Below, piece by piece: positions 22,925-33,265 of a stretch of 64,000 nucleotides of DNA (its first letter is position 1; every line of letters begins with the position of its first letter). The DNA is taken from assembly GCF_028583425.1 (NCBI RefSeq), contig NC_072791.1:46445368-46509367 (forward strand). Reading direction: 5' to 3'. Made by a program: the position numbers and the translations under genes. The notes under the pieces are model-generated. The model was given only the letters and a program-made list of their open reading frames with translations. It ran no database searches and was not told the origin of the DNA. This DNA comes from Eublepharis macularius. Its lineage: Eukaryota; Chordata; Lepidosauria; Squamata; Eublepharidae.

Positions 22925-23015
22925 TGATAGATAGTGTATTACAATGCATAAAACATTGGATTTGGATTCGGGTTCAAAACCATACTCAGCCACGATCACC
23001 TTGATCAAGTCTACC
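22925..23015 (+). mobile_element. tRNA-derived SINE fragment
   Basis: GGATTCGGGTTCAAAACC resembles a SINE box B, with a plausible but weak box A before it. No tail is seen. Confidence 0.35.
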
Positions 23016-24328
23016 TAAATTCTGGATAGGTAAACCATTAATGACCAATTCTGTTGTCAGAGTGGAACTGTAAAATGAATGAAACTTGATGTCTTTTGAA
23101 ATTGAAAGTACAGTATTTTAAAATCCATGGAAACATAGCATTCTAGGTAAAGACCAAGGATTTGGATGGACCAGTCAACCAAGTCTGTTAAGAAAGCATA
23201 TTTGTGTGTGATTTTTATTAATAATAAACATATTCGTGGGACAGTGCCAATAGGGGGCCCCACAGTAGGACCCCAGAGTGTTGGGCAGTTTTTAAATGAA
23301 GCTACAAGCAAAAATGCTGGTGAGTCAACTTCACTAATAATTAACATAGGCAAAAAGACTCAAAGAGAAACTCTGAACCATTCTGTCTGCAATCCAGTGT
23401 GCACTTTCTGGGGAGTAAGCCCCATGGAACAAGGAAGAACTTTCTTCTGAGTAGATTGCATAAGATTACGCTGTTATGCAAATGATGAGATACATAAAGA
23501 TCTCAATAAAGAAGTAGTTACCATTTGTTTATTACTTGTGTTGAGCATTCTCTTACAGGGTTTATTGTGAGGAATATGTGGAAGCATTATAATATGGGTA
23601 TCAACTTTTTCATGTTTTTTGTTTGGACTTGTGGTATTTTACAACCAAATCTTGGTGTACTATCCTCCACCTGGGCTTGATTTCCTGTTCTCATTTCATA
23701 TGGGGTGCTCTGACTTTCAGAAACCCAACAACTTGAATTAAAATAAAATATATCATGTGAGCACATTCCCTGTTTTATTTGGCTTAATTTCTTACATTTG
23801 TGATAGTTTAGGGACCTTAACAGGACATCAAAGTCCACTTAACCACAGGAAATTTGACTAAGAACAACTGTGGCACTAATGAATTTTATCAACTATCACT
23901 CACAGACTTTCAAGCAAATCTTTGGAGTCATAAGAACTAGAAACTTGCGTTTAAAAAAAAACAACTCAGATTTTCCACAATGCCAGTTTCTGCTTTGATA
24001 TCAGATACCTGTTGTTGTTTTGTTTGCACATGTGCAGAACTGATTTTTCAAATTATGATTCACTTGCTAGCTTTAACACCCCTTTGTAAATTGTAAATAG
24101 GGATTTATCTCATGAAAAAATAAAAATAACTATGCAGCTTTGAAACTACAAACAAACCTGCTAATTGTGGCAGATGTATGAGGTAAATTTTGATGTAATA
24201 TCAATTTAAAAATTAAAAATTCTAAATAAATAATTATATACACACGTTTATGGATGCTGTCCCCAGAGAACAACTGCAAGAACAGAAATTGGGAATGGTC
24301 TGTCTGGCAAATATTGAGTACATTCAGA
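23016..24328. other. Intergenic DNA, mostly featureless
   Basis: 23385-23470 has weak similarity to the small amniote repeat with AAGCCCCATGG and GAGTAGATTGCATA blocks. Nothing else was recognised. Confidence 0.4.
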
Positions 24329-24410
24329 GTGCAATCCTAGACTGAAATACATCCTGAAGTCCACTGAAGACAATAGTCTTCACTCTGTTTAGGACTGCAC
24401 TGTTTATATT
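24329..24410. repeat. Small palindromic MITE-like repeat
   Basis: GAGTGCAATCCTAGACTG at the left and CTGTTTAGGACTGCACTG at the right are inverted copies of the family at 8767. Confidence 0.6.
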
Positions 24411-24439
24411 CCATTATAAAAGAAATAGGTGGGGATCTC

Positions 24440-24640
24440 TTCTTTTTATCTGGGAGGGTGTGGTGAGCTGGCAGAGATTCTCTGCAGGGTTTGGAAAGGG
24501 ACTTGGCCCAGAGATCTCAACATTCCATTTCAAAACATTTTGAGATTGCAAGCCCAGATAGATGGTTTGTGGCTGTCCGTCTGTGGAATGTGATACCTGA
24601 CAAAGCCAGGGGTGTGGACTCATTTCAAAATAGCAAATGG
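24440..24640 (+). mobile_element. LINE ORF2 C-terminal fragment
   Basis: A plus frame reads RWFVAVRLWNVIPDKARGVD, resembling the conserved APxLWNxLPxExR motif at the end of L2/CR1-type ORF2. There are no other LINE parts around it. Confidence 0.45.
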
Positions 24641-26280
24641 TTGATTCCTTCCATTGTAGCCCACCAAGTTCAAATCAGGAAAGTCTCAAAACAACACTGA
24701 CCTGGTCTGTGTTATGTGGAAGGTTTTCTCTTTTTTACTTACATGAACACAATTTGTAGTAGTTATGATGAAGTTCAGATAAGGATTAGGCATAGGCATT
24801 TCCAACAGTAATTTGCTCACATCAGATTAGTACTCTGAATAGAGGTAAAAGCTACCACTATCATTAATCTGACATTAAGAAAACTACACCCTTCTACACA
24901 GTTACATGTGAGTAAGGCCACTGAACAGCTAAGTAAATATGCACAGGCTCAAACTGTAAACCGAATTAGCGCTTTCACCTTAAATAGCATACCTTTACTC
25001 TGAGCAATTAAATCAGAGTCATTGATTTACTCCAGCATGAAGCACAGAGGTCAAAAGCTTGTTTGGAGACTAGTAGATTACAGGCTGGGAAATGGCCCAG
25101 CAAGACAGAAGGTTGTACGAGATAAACTATAGACAGGCTGCCCTTGTTTGTCAGCACATCACTAGGCCGACTGCGGAGGGCTGCTTCGTATTTTTAGACC
25201 TCCACGGATGTCATTGGGTCTTTTTAAAAAAGAAGCTGCTGAGGGACATTATGGATCAGGGACATAGTAATAGAGAAGGAGGGGCTTAACTCTTTGCCTC
25301 TATGCCATTTTCCTGATCAAAAATGCACTGCCACCACCCCCAGCTAAGCCCTGTTATAAAATAAAATAGGCCCCTGTACCTGATTTTCCACCCCTCAAAT
25401 GGAGCTAAAAGTAGCTAGAAATAAAATTGTGCAAAATATGTGGTGGATCCTTTCAGAGTGCTCAACATCTTGCAGCATTCAGTGCACTGAATGTACAATG
25501 GGGTACCAAAGAGGAAGGATATTTTTAATGTTCTTTTTCTTCTCTCCTGTTTTTATATATATGAAAGGAGAGATTAAAAGGGGGGAGGGGGACTTACTGA
25601 ATACTGAGTTTGTGCAGCACATTAATTTTTGGGATATCATGACTGTGAATGACAACGTGTCACAAGGACACAGGATTCAAGAAAGGCAAAGAAGCTTCTG
25701 TGAAGAGCTGAGAAATTGTATTAGGTTCTAGCACATTGCTACCCAAGGAGATATTAAAGGCTGAAATTATGACAGAAAGCAAAGGAAAGTCAGATTTCTG
25801 GGCAATATATATCCTTTTAAAAAAGAAGTGATATTTATTAGGCATGAACAAAGAATGACTTATGGAGTGTATCAGAAAAAAAGAAAACAGTGACTGCATT
25901 TCAGAAAACCTTTCCTGACAATAAGACAGCTTGAGTTGCGGAATCAATTTTCCCTAGGGAAATAGAGAAGGAAAAAGAACTTGACTGCATTGGAAAGTAG
26001 GTTGTACAAAGTACTAAAAAAAGTGGCAGTTTTGCAGCTTCCAAAATACCTTTGTGTTTCCATGGGCAAATTTAAAAAGTAAATGTTTAGCTCACATATT
26101 GCAGAGAACTGTTTTAAAATGGGGTGATAAATATTGTTAATAATAATATTGATTCTTTTTGCAAGAATGTTCATTTTATAAATCTATATATCAAAATTTT
26201 CCTAAAGCCATCTCCATAATGCAAGCTTGGGATAGATATCTTATGAACTAAATATCAGTACAACCATATGAAAAGTTAGT
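24641..26280. other. Intergenic AT-rich DNA with no recognised feature
   Basis: Several frames of 60-110 codons exist but none resembles a known family. No repeat was recognised. Confidence 0.5.
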
Positions 26281-26490
26281 AATACAGTCCTAAACAAAGT
26301 TATATTCTTCTAAACCTATTGATTTTAATGGATTTAAAAGGGTGCAAGTTTTCTTAGGATTTCACTGTGAGACAGTCAGTTATAATGCAGTTATAATGCA
26401 GTCCAGTATAAAGCAGTTACACCCATCCAAGTCATTGAATTCAGTGGACTTAGAAAAATGTAACTCTATTTAGGACTGCACTGTTAAGTT
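26281..26490. repeat. Two adjacent small palindromic MITE-like repeats
   Basis: 26281-26370 and 26395-26490 each run from a CAGTCCT...AGTTA-type end to an inverted TTAGGA(C/T)T end, as in the copies at 8767 and 32552. Confidence 0.6.
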
Positions 26491-26561
26491 CAGTTGTTCT
26501 TTTGTGTTTTGTCATATAAATAAATTTATCTAGATTGAACTCAATGGGATTTTCTTCCAAG

Positions 26562-26712
26562 TTTTTTTTTTCATTTTATCCTTACAACTATAAGTGAGAT
26601 AGGTTAGGCTGAGAGTATGTGACTGGATCAAAGTCCAGCATGCTTCCATGGAAGGGGGGTGGGTCTCCCAGATCCTAATCTGACACACTAACTGTTGTAG
26701 CACACTGGTATG
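26562..26712 (-). mobile_element. tRNA-derived SINE
   Basis: On the minus strand ACAGTTAGTGTGTCAGATTA, CTCAGCCTAACCTATCTCAC and TTGTAAGGATAAAATG match the copy at 9768. The plus strand carries the T-rich remnant of the tail. Confidence 0.8.
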
Positions 26713-26778
26713 GGATTGCTCTGTTAACCCTGTCATGTGCGACTTTGTAACTTTCAGACTGAACTGTTATAATGTGCT

Positions 26779-27210
26779 CTACTTTGGTGCTGTCCTTGAA
26801 GACTGACCAAATGACTTGAGGGCATGACTGCCTGAACTTCTCTGTTTAGGGGGGAGACACCTATCTAGAAACATGACGATTGGTTTCCCATATATTTCCA
26901 GGCCCAATTCTGAGTGCTGATTTTGACTTAAGTCGTAAATAGTCTGGTTCTGATGGAATTCAGCAAGCATCTTGTTCCCTATGAAACCTCCTGCCAATGA
27001 GGCTTTAGTCCAGGTACCATGATTTATAACATCCATTAGAAATGGGGCCTTTTCCAAAGCTGCCCCAGTAAGATGAGATGTTCTCTTCAGGTCTATTTGC
27101 CATTCAATTTTATCATTTGCTTCTTCTAAGAAACTGGCAAAGAAATTCTTGTTTTGCACAGGGATATGAATCAGTACAGAGTACAGTAAGAAAATGGCCA
27201 GAGTAATACC
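26779..27210 (-). other. Unrecognised open frame with a hydrophobic start
   Basis: A minus-strand frame is open for about 144 codons. It starts with a hydrophobic stretch GGITLAIFLLYSVLIHIP and then a soluble-looking region (LEEANDKIEWQIDL, GGFIGNKMLAEFHQNQT). I do not recognise a family and see no splice or initiation context. A frame this long is expected by chance several times in a window this size, so it is recorded only as unexplained. Confidence 0.15.
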
Positions 27211-28307
27211 TCCTATCTTCTACCTTGACACCCAAATACCATTACTAGTAAGAAATGTAAGGTACTTTCACCCCTGGTTCTAACAGGCTGTTTGTCAGAT
27301 GCTGAGATGAGGCTATTCAGACAGAGTAGAGAATCCCAAGTCAGGCCAGAGGTCAGGTGAACTGAAGATCAGAAGAAGATGAAAAGTCCATAGTAGCACA
27401 GGTAGATGGGAGGGGGCACTTGGTCCCTCCCGACGAAAGATTGCCTGCCCCTAGAGTGAGTGATTCTTTACATTGCAGGGAAATAATGGAGAATATTTTG
27501 CTGGTATGGTTTCCACATTTTCTGAGCTTCCTTGTAGATTTCTATATGGTAGATTGCTTGTAGTTTGCTCTAATGTAAGCCACTATCATCTTTACATATG
27601 CAATGAGTAACATATCCAGTCATGATTAGTATGATTACCATGAGTATGTTTTTAATGAAAAAAATCAGTAAATCACAGAATACATACTAAACTTACACTA
27701 ATGTCCTTTCTGGTAACAATTCTAAGCTGGTCCATTTGGAAGTAAGTCCCATTCAATTCAAGGAGGCTTCACCAAGGAAAGTGTTCTTAGGATTACAGGC
27801 TATCTCTAGTAATAGATTTGAGACAAACATTTCACAAGTATTTCCTGTCCCTTGTCCTACATTTCTCAACTAGGAGTAGGAGTTCTTTTTAAAATCTGAT
27901 AGTATGATATTCAGTAATCTTATAGAAGCCTAATTCAGCTTTTTAAAACAGTTTTGCCATACACCCATCTGTTTGACAGTGTCACAGACATTGTTTCAGC
28001 ATCTCTCCTCCCCGTTTTTAGATTTTACATGCACCTGCAAATTTAGCAGCAATAAAAACACCCATCTGGCTGTGCACATATTTGTCAGAATGAATAAAAA
28101 TACTAAGCTCCTTCCACAATGCAAAGAACAGTTGTTATTAATAGGAGGAAGATACTCATTTGTATTTTTTTCTAAGTTGAACATGCATGAGGAAAAGAAG
28201 GAATTCAGCCTAATGCCTCACCCTATGTACATTTACCTGGGAGAAATCCTAATTGAATACAGGTGGACTTACTGTTGAGTAAACATGCATGGGATCACAC
28301 TTTGCAA
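27211..28307. other. Intergenic DNA, mostly featureless
   Basis: 27725-27800 shows a weak match to the small repeat with AAGTAAGTCCCATT and TTAGGATTACAGGC. Nothing else was recognised. Confidence 0.4.
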
Positions 28308-28432
28308 GTAGCATCTGATGAAGAGAGCTGTAGTTTTCAAAAACTTATGCTACAATGAAGTTGGTTAGTCTTAAAGTTGCCACTGGACTCTTTACTGTTT
28401 TGCAACTACAGACTAACACGGTTAATTCCACT
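28308..28432 (+). mobile_element. Penelope-like terminal repeat, single copy
   Basis: GCATCTGATGAAGAGAGC, ACTTATGCTACAATGAAG, TTGGTTAGTCTTAAAGTTGC and CAGACTAACACGGTTAA match the 43483-43600 copy in order, including the single-copy end. No inverted arm is seen. Confidence 0.7.
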
Positions 28433-28438
28433 GTTGTC

Positions 28439-29011
28439 TGATACCAGCCCTTGGCGCGCTAGAGAATAAACGGCCGCCGATTGTTACCAGTGGGATATTT
28501 TGACATGGTCCATTGGGATCGAGACAATAAGAACTGTATGCCCAAACGCACACAGCTGGGAGTAAAATAATATTGAGACTGACGCCCCTGATGAGGCGTT
28601 ATCGAAATCTGAGCTTCAGCCGGCCCCAGATTGGGCGTGTCTCTTGCTTCCAAGTGAGCGACTTGCAGTGAAGTGGAATATACATGGACACTTTAACCCC
28701 TTGCTGCTTCGCGTTCAGAGAAGACATCATTTATGTTGGTGCAGTTTGTGATATTTAAGAAGACACGAGTTGGACACTGGTTAACTTATATTTACTTTGC
28801 AGGTTCATTCTATGTATACTCTTATTGAATATGTATAAATTAATTTTCATATTATGAATTTTGCATGTTGAGTTACAAGTAAACAATTACTGTATAAAGT
28901 AAGCTTTTGCATTCTGTGCATAATAGTCTTAACAACCCCCGTGGGTTTTCCTTTATACTGTTCGCTACAACGGGGGTGGCCCCTCCTTTTTTGTTGATAC
29001 CAGCCCTTGGC
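28439..29011. mobile_element. 539-bp insertion flanked by a 17-bp target-site duplication
   Basis: TGATACCAGCCCTTGGC occurs at 28439-28455 and again at 28995-29011, bracketing 28456-28994. The left part is CpG-rich and holds CTGATGAG...CGAAAT at 28589-28608. The right end has inverted AACCCCCGT and ACGGGGGT blocks and then CCTCCTTTTTT. A 17-bp duplication points to target-primed reverse transcription. The family is not recognised; a non-autonomous Penelope-like or SINE-like element is possible. Confidence 0.7.
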
Positions 29012-29217
29012 AAATTACCTTTCCCTGTCTTGATCCTGCTTTGTCTTTTTGAGAAATTTAGCAATGCCTTTTCAAAAATCATTATGATTCTTAACCACCT
29101 ATCCAGGTAGTGAATGTTGCAGAGTGTGTTTTAAGTTTCATCTATTGTTTAATAAGTTCAGTCAGATCTGTTGTTTAAATTAAACGTTCATAATTTTAAA
29201 AAACTCATGTTTGTTTA

Positions 29218-29581
29218 GCAGTATTGTCTAGTGGTTAGCATGTTGGGCTAGGATCTGAGTGACCCAGGTTCAAATCCCCATCTGGCATGGGTGACCTTTG
29301 GACAGTCATACACTCTCAGCCTAATCAACCTCACAAGGTTGTTGTTAAGATAAAACAGACAATAGGAGAACATGTATTGTCGAAGGCTTTCACGGCCGGA
29401 GAACGATGGTTGTTGTGGGTTTTCCGGGCTGTATTGCCGTGGTCTTGCCAAGACCACGGCAATACAGCCCGGAAAACCCACAACAACCATCAATAGGAGA
29501 ACAATGTAAGCTGTGTTGGGTCTCCCTTAGGGAGGAAGGTGGGCCAAAAATGGAATAAATAAATAAATAAATAAATAAATA
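29218..29581 (+). mobile_element. tRNA-derived SINE, interrupted by a foldback
   Basis: The SINE runs 29218-29372 (AGTGGTTAGCATGTTGGGCT, GGTTCAAATCCCC, AAGGTTGTTGTTAAGATAAA). It resumes at 29491 with the tail (GTAAGCTGTGTTGGGTCTCC, then AAATAAATAAAT). Confidence 0.9.
29360..29503 (-). mobile_element. Foldback insertion inside a SINE, 13-bp target-site duplication
   Basis: CAATAGGAGAACA is duplicated at 29360-29372 and 29491-29503. Between them are a 32-bp single-copy end (29373-29404) and a perfect inverted repeat with 43-bp arms (29405-29447 and 29449-29491) around one base. The unique end holds CGAAGGCTTTCACGGCCGG, a very common squamate repeat terminus as I recall it. Confidence 0.88.
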
Positions 29582-29584
29582 CTA

Positions 29585-29843
29585 ACCAGTTTGGTGTAGT
29601 GGTTAAGAGTGCGGGACTCTAATCTGGAGAGCCGGGTTTGATTCCCCACTCCTCCACTTGAAGCCAGCTGCGTGACCTTGGGCCAGTCACAGCTCTCTGG
29701 AGCTCTCTCAGCCCCACCCACCTCAAAGGGTGTTTTGTTGTGGGAATAATAATGACACACTTTGTAAACCGCTCTGAGTGGGCATTAAGTTGTCCTGAAG
29801 GGTGGTATATAAATCGAATGTTGTTGTTGTTGTTGTTGTTGTT
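29585..29843 (+). mobile_element. tRNA-derived SINE with TTG tail, young-looking
   Basis: GGTGTAGTGGTTAAGAGTGC, GGGTTTGATTCCCC and GTGACCTTGGGCCAGTCACA give a well-preserved tRNA-like head. The tail GTAAACCGCTCTGAGTGGGC, GTGGTATATAAATCG and repeated TTG (29821-29841) is complete. Confidence 0.93.
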
Positions 29844-29905
29844 AACACCTGCTTAGAAGCAAGTGTGGGACAAGCTACTGCAGAGGAAATAAATACAGTG
29901 CATGC

Positions 29906-30125
29906 TAGGGTTGCCAGCTCCAAGTTGGGAAATTCCTGGAGATCTAGGGGGTGAAACCTGGAGAAAGTGGGGTTTGGGGAGGGAAAAGACCTTGGCATGG
30001 CATAATTCCATAGAGCGCCCCCCCCCAAAGTAGCCATTTTCTCCAGGTGAACTGATCTCTGTGGCCTGGAGACCATTTGTAATTCCAGGAGATCTCCAGC
30101 CACTACCTGGAGGCTGGCAACCCTA
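29906..30125. mobile_element. hAT-type MITE, 220 bp, with 8-bp target-site duplication
   Basis: The terminal inverted repeats are TAGGGTTGCCA and TGGCAACCCTA. The flanks GTGCATGC and GTGCATGA form a near-perfect 8-bp duplication, as made by hAT transposases. No coding capacity. The same family is at 1506 and 34696. Confidence 0.85.
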
Positions 30126-30885
30126 GTGCATGAAGAAGATCCTTCAGCAATAACTAATAATAATGGAAGTGTGGTGGGAAGACTGCTATAGAGCAACAGA
30201 TCTTGGCGTGAGAATGAGGCAAATTGTCACTACAAGCAATTGAAGCAAAAGCTAAATCCAAACACAGTTTATTTACAAAACTTCTACAATTATCACAACA
30301 CAATGACAAAAGACCATATCTTTTCTTCAGTGAAACATTGAAGAGTATGCTAGTGCAGGAAGAATGTACCTTTCTTGCGCAGCTTGCTTTAGGTCCCTGT
30401 TTTGGAAGCAAAGTGAAATATAAATCAATGAACTAAAGCCAAAGGGCATAGCCAAGTCAAAAAGATTACTTCCTCACCCAAGTGGAACTCTGCCATCACC
30501 ATTTTTTTTCTTCCAGTGGTCAGTGGAATCCTTGGGGCATGTGGGAGACAAGAGCTATTGCTGGGAATTGTCAGTGGTTCAAAGTCAAGATCAAAGTGCT
30601 TCCCTTCTGAATTCCTCCTGCTGTTTCGCCCTCCCACTTGCCCATAAAAGCTCACATCCCTCAGCAGGCTCCCAGCTCTGGGAGCGGGTGAGTGCTCCTT
30701 CCCCCCTTTTGCCTTTCCTGTGCTATCAGCAACTCTAACCCAGGATGCAAGAGAAACCTGGGAACATTCTTCTAGCACATCTCCCGCCACCCAAAGCGGT
30801 GGTCACAAATGCCTCGGAGAAGGTCCAAAAGGATTCAGATAATTTCTTTTACTGAACCTGTGTTTTTAAAAATGTCTGGTCATTG

Positions 30886-31385
30886 TAGATTTATTTATTT
30901 CTTTAATTTATGACTTGCCTTTCTCCCCAATGGGGACCCTAAGTGGCTTATGTATTTTCATCTTGTCCGTTTTATCCTCACGAAGATGAAGAGACAATTG
31001 GTGCAGAAGAATCTTTAATAATAATTGTACAACCTCGAGGTGTTTCGCATGCAGTTTCGTCAGTGGGTTATCTTCTAGATTATTTTTAGCAGAGTGCTGA
31101 AACTAATGAAACTAAAAAGAATCTGGAAGATTTTCCCTGATGAAGCTGCACGTAAAATGTGTAGGGGGTTGTACAATTATTAACGGTTCTTTTCTTCTGT
31201 ATCAGTTGCCTCTTCGTCTTCATTTTGTTTTGGTGCCCCCCCCTTCTTCATTTTATCCTGACAAAAAACCCATGAGGTAAGTTAGGCTGAGAATGTGTGA
31301 CTGGCCCCAGGTCAGGGCGGGTATTCAAACCTGGATGTCCCACATCCTAGTCTAGCACTTTAACCACTATACCACACAACTCCTC
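30886..31385 (-). mobile_element. tRNA-derived SINE, interrupted by an old foldback
   Basis: On the minus strand the head lies at 31385-31263 (GTGTGGTATAGTGGTTAAAG, CCAGGTTTGAATACCCG). The tail lies at 30981-30886 (GTGAGGATAAAACGG, CCATTGGGGAGAAAGG). Confidence 0.85.
30970..31262 (+). mobile_element. Old foldback insertion inside a SINE, imperfect 12-bp target-site duplication
   Basis: TTTTATCCTCAC (30970-30981) and TTTTATCCTGAC (31251-31262) flank the insertion. Arms of about 118 bp (30982-31100 and 31104-31222) are inverted copies at roughly 75% identity. The single-copy end is about 28 bp. The right arm holds CTGATGA...AAAA, and the reversed left arm holds CTGACGA...GCGAAAC. Confidence 0.75.
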
Positions 31386-32424
31386 TGTAAAACTTGTGCC
31401 ATAATAAAGTAGTTATATAAAAAGATATATCAGATAAGTTACTACATTTACTGTGATGATAACATAGAAATCTTGAGAAAAAAGGCCATTAGCTGTAAGT
31501 CATGACTGATCCATGTTACAAAGTCCTTGTGCCCACCACATGGCTGCCATGAGGAGACTTTCAATAAGATGTGCCCTGATGGGATAGAAAACTTAAGCCC
31601 TTTCTCCCCTCATTCTCAATCTGAATTGGGACCACAGTCGAAAGTCCCCTTGGGAGGGAAGCGGACTTTGTAACATGAGAATTGGCAGCAGAACTTGCAT
31701 ATGTTTAAAAGGCAGAGAAACCAAAGCATAATTTTTGTCATACCATCTACCTCCTATACACACTCCTAAAATTCTCCCTCTATAGATAACTTATACAAGG
31801 GGTTTCAAAATGGTTGCTTAGCTCCTAACCCTTGCACACTTTTCAACTCTTCTGGCACCACTGAACAGTTGGACAGCAAGAAATGTCAGCAAGTGTGTTC
31901 ATTGTTATTGCTGTGTGGAATGCAGTGTGCATAGGCCTCAGGGACTATGATGGCTTTTAGAGACAGCAAAGTAACTCCTCACCTTCATATGTGACTTTTA
32001 AACATTTTACATTTTTATAAAATCCTTAGTGGTTGTGTACATCCTCACTATATTATCATGTACTTCTTTGCACAGTGAAAGCACTGGGTGGTGGGATAGT
32101 AATTATAAAATGTAAAAGATAGAATGCAATGGAGATAGTTCACACTGCCATGTACAGTGAAGTCAGTAGCGACAATGTACTTTTCAGTGTATTTTGCTAC
32201 ATGGAGGTAGACTTCTGAATGCTCTAGAAAATCATTACATATGATGTTCTTCACTATTAGGATCAAATCATTTATATGGGACTTGATCAAATTCTGCCTC
32301 TCTGTGACATAGGAAACCAAAGACATGGCATTACAATACCACATTGTTGTGGGTTTGGGAACTCTGCATCCAAATATATGCTCAGCTGTGAAGCTTGCCG
32401 AAGGATTCAAACATTATCTTCAAG

Positions 32425-32518
32425 CCCAGCCTACCTCACAGGACTGTTATGAGGAGCTCTCATGCATGCCATCCTAATCTTCTTGAAGGAAAGGTGGGAT
32501 ACAAATGCAATAAATGGC
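32425..32518 (+). mobile_element. tRNA-SINE 3' fragment
   Basis: CTACCTCACAGGACTGTTAT and GAAAGGTGGGATACAAATGC match the 3' half of the SINE family. Confidence 0.6.
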
Positions 32519-32551
32519 AACAGGACTACACTCCTTTTATTAGTACAAAGT

Positions 32552-32636
32552 AGTACAATCCTAGGGAGTTACTCAGTCTAAGCCCATTAATTTCAATGGG
32601 CTTAGACTGGTGTAACTCTGCAGAGGATGGAACTAT
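32552..32636. repeat. Small palindromic MITE-like repeat
   Basis: CAGTCTAAGCCCATT and CAATGGGCTTAGACTG form a strong inner palindrome. GTACAATCCTAGG and the degraded right end are the outer arms of the 8767 family. Confidence 0.7.
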
Positions 32637-32888
32637 AAAAATCGCAATGCAATTAACTAGCTTTTAAGTTTCACAAAACTCTTTGTTAAACATAATGGTT
32701 AAAGATTAAAAAAAGGGAAAGGAGGAAAATATGTTGGCGCAAGAATGGTAGAAGTCTTGTCTGCAATATATTAGAATGTTAAGGCACTGATTAAGGAACT
32801 CTTTCAGACTAATTAGGATGATTTGTACTCAGTGTAAAAGATGTGAGATTGCACCAAAATATACTGATACACAAGAAGCAATGAAATA

Positions 32889-33086
32889 AAACAGGAGTGG
32901 CACTTAAAAACTAACATTTTCTCCAGCATAAGTTTTCCTGTGTCAGAGCTTACTTCCTCGGATAGATATATACTCCAAAACATCTAATAAAACAAGGTTA
33001 CTGAATCAGAAAAGTCTATACTGGAATGCATTTAGTTAGTCTCTAAGGTGCTACTGAACAATTTTGCTGCTATTGACTAATATTAT
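32889..33086 (+). mobile_element. Probable old Penelope-like foldback
   Basis: The left part on the minus strand (CCGAGGAAGTAAGCTCTG, GGAAAACTTATGCTGG, TTTAAGTGCCACTCC) and the right part on the plus strand (TTAGTTAGTCTCTAAGGTGC, TTTGCTGCTATTGACTAAT) are the same family in inverted order. The right side alone carries the single-copy end. No target-site duplication was confirmed. Confidence 0.5.
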
Positions 33087-33129
33087 TTGCCAAATGGAAT
33101 TATCATAAAAGAAGCAATTGCCACTCTTA

Positions 33130-33265
33130 CTTTGAAAACAAATTTATTTATTTATTTCATTATCTGCCTTTCTCATTGAAACTCAAGGCGGATTACAGAC
33201 TTATAAAAACAATGCAATTAAGATCTTTATAATACATACAATGGATAATGCAAAAAATAAATACC
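33130..33265 (-). mobile_element. L2-like LINE 3' tail
   Basis: On the minus strand AATCCGCCTTGAGTTTCAAT, GAGAAAGGCAGATAATG and AAATAAATAAAT match the LINE tail at 14605. Confidence 0.65.

Noticed and set aside
28589-28608. Full hammerhead ribozyme call at this site
   Set aside because: The core bases are present, but the bases between them pair poorly as stem II and ACGCC/GGCGT instead close a simple hairpin around CTGATGA; kept only as a motif note.
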